A stretch of DNA of 64,000 nt from Simplicispira psychrophila DSM 11588. GTDB lineage: Bacteria > Pseudomonadota > Gammaproteobacteria > Burkholderiales > Burkholderiaceae_C. The notes beneath the pieces are model-generated. The model was given only the letters and a program-made list of their open reading frames with translations. It ran no database searches and was not told the DNA's origin. A program made the translations under genes and the position numbers. Every line of letters starts with the position of its first letter. The stretch's first letter is position 1. The stretch lies in assembly GCF_000688255.1 (NCBI RefSeq), contig NZ_JHYS01000018.1, positions 1-64,000 on the forward strand, in the 5' to 3' direction. Shown in pieces: positions 63,991-64,000 of this stretch.

Positions 63991-64000
63991 TATTTTTCTG

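Overview
The window looks like a chromosomal segment of a betaproteobacterium, most likely a Comamonadaceae member (Acidovorax/Rhodoferax/Polaromonas-like). I infer this from the 5S rRNA sequence, the protein families, the GC-rich coding sequence and a family of short palindromic repeats. No phage, transposase, CRISPR array or tRNA was seen.

Layout. (1) 1-318: the end of an rRNA operon (23S-5S spacer, 5S rRNA, terminator). (2) 0.4-9.8 kb: housekeeping and carbon storage genes: a YafJ-like glutamine amidotransferase, a CWC cysteine-rich protein, malate synthase G, an M20 amidohydrolase, a WS/DGAT wax-ester/triacylglycerol synthase divergent from an acyl-CoA-binding protein, a PHA-granule-type protein, a cyclopropane-fatty-acid-synthase-like methyltransferase and DUF1840. 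(3) 9.8-18.3 kb: a seven-gene minus-strand operon with a complete branched-chain-amino-acid-type (HAAT) ABC transporter, livG-H-M-K-F, between two different acyl-CoA ligases; a Crp/Fnr regulator is divergent from it. (4) 19.5-31.4 kb: RluF-type pseudouridine synthase, lipase-like hydrolase, DHH phosphoesterase, HtpG, phasin, SrkA kinase, Ohr, 3-hydroxybutyryl-CoA dehydrogenase, GMC oxidoreductase and PhzF. (5) 31.5-55.1 kb: a flagellar block. flgBCDEFGHIJKL plus an HDOD protein run on the minus strand. flgA-flgM-flgN run on the plus strand and meet motA-motB-cheY-cheZ-flhB-flhA-flhF-flhG-fliA head-on at one strong terminator. (6) 55.2-64 kb: a plus-strand glycan island: a TPR/SPINDLY-type GT41 transferase, CDP-glucose synthesis (rfbF, rfbG), an RfbC-type epimerase, a TylCIII/NovU-type sugar C-methyltransferase, an FkbM methyltransferase, an NAD-dependent epimerase/dehydratase and a hexapeptide acetyltransferase-like protein.

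How the genes work together. The flagellar block supplies rod, hook, junction, chaperone, anti-sigma and sigma-28 factors, the export gate, the stator and CheY/CheZ. No fliC, fliD or fliE-R genes lie inside the window. The adjoining island has the enzymes expected for a CDP-linked, probably C-methylated 6-deoxyhexose and a protein glycosyltransferase that could attach it, so flagellin glycosylation is the leading hypothesis. WS/DGAT, acyl-CoA-binding protein, phasin, PHA-granule protein, HbdA and the glyoxylate enzyme malate synthase fit a lipid/PHA-storing lifestyle.

The most interesting signals are: a GT41 enzyme whose canonical UDP-sugar-binding residues are substituted, next to a CDP-sugar pathway; a palindromic repeat read in frame inside rfbG; an FlhG-position protein with no Walker A motif; and the ligase-transporter-ligase operon.
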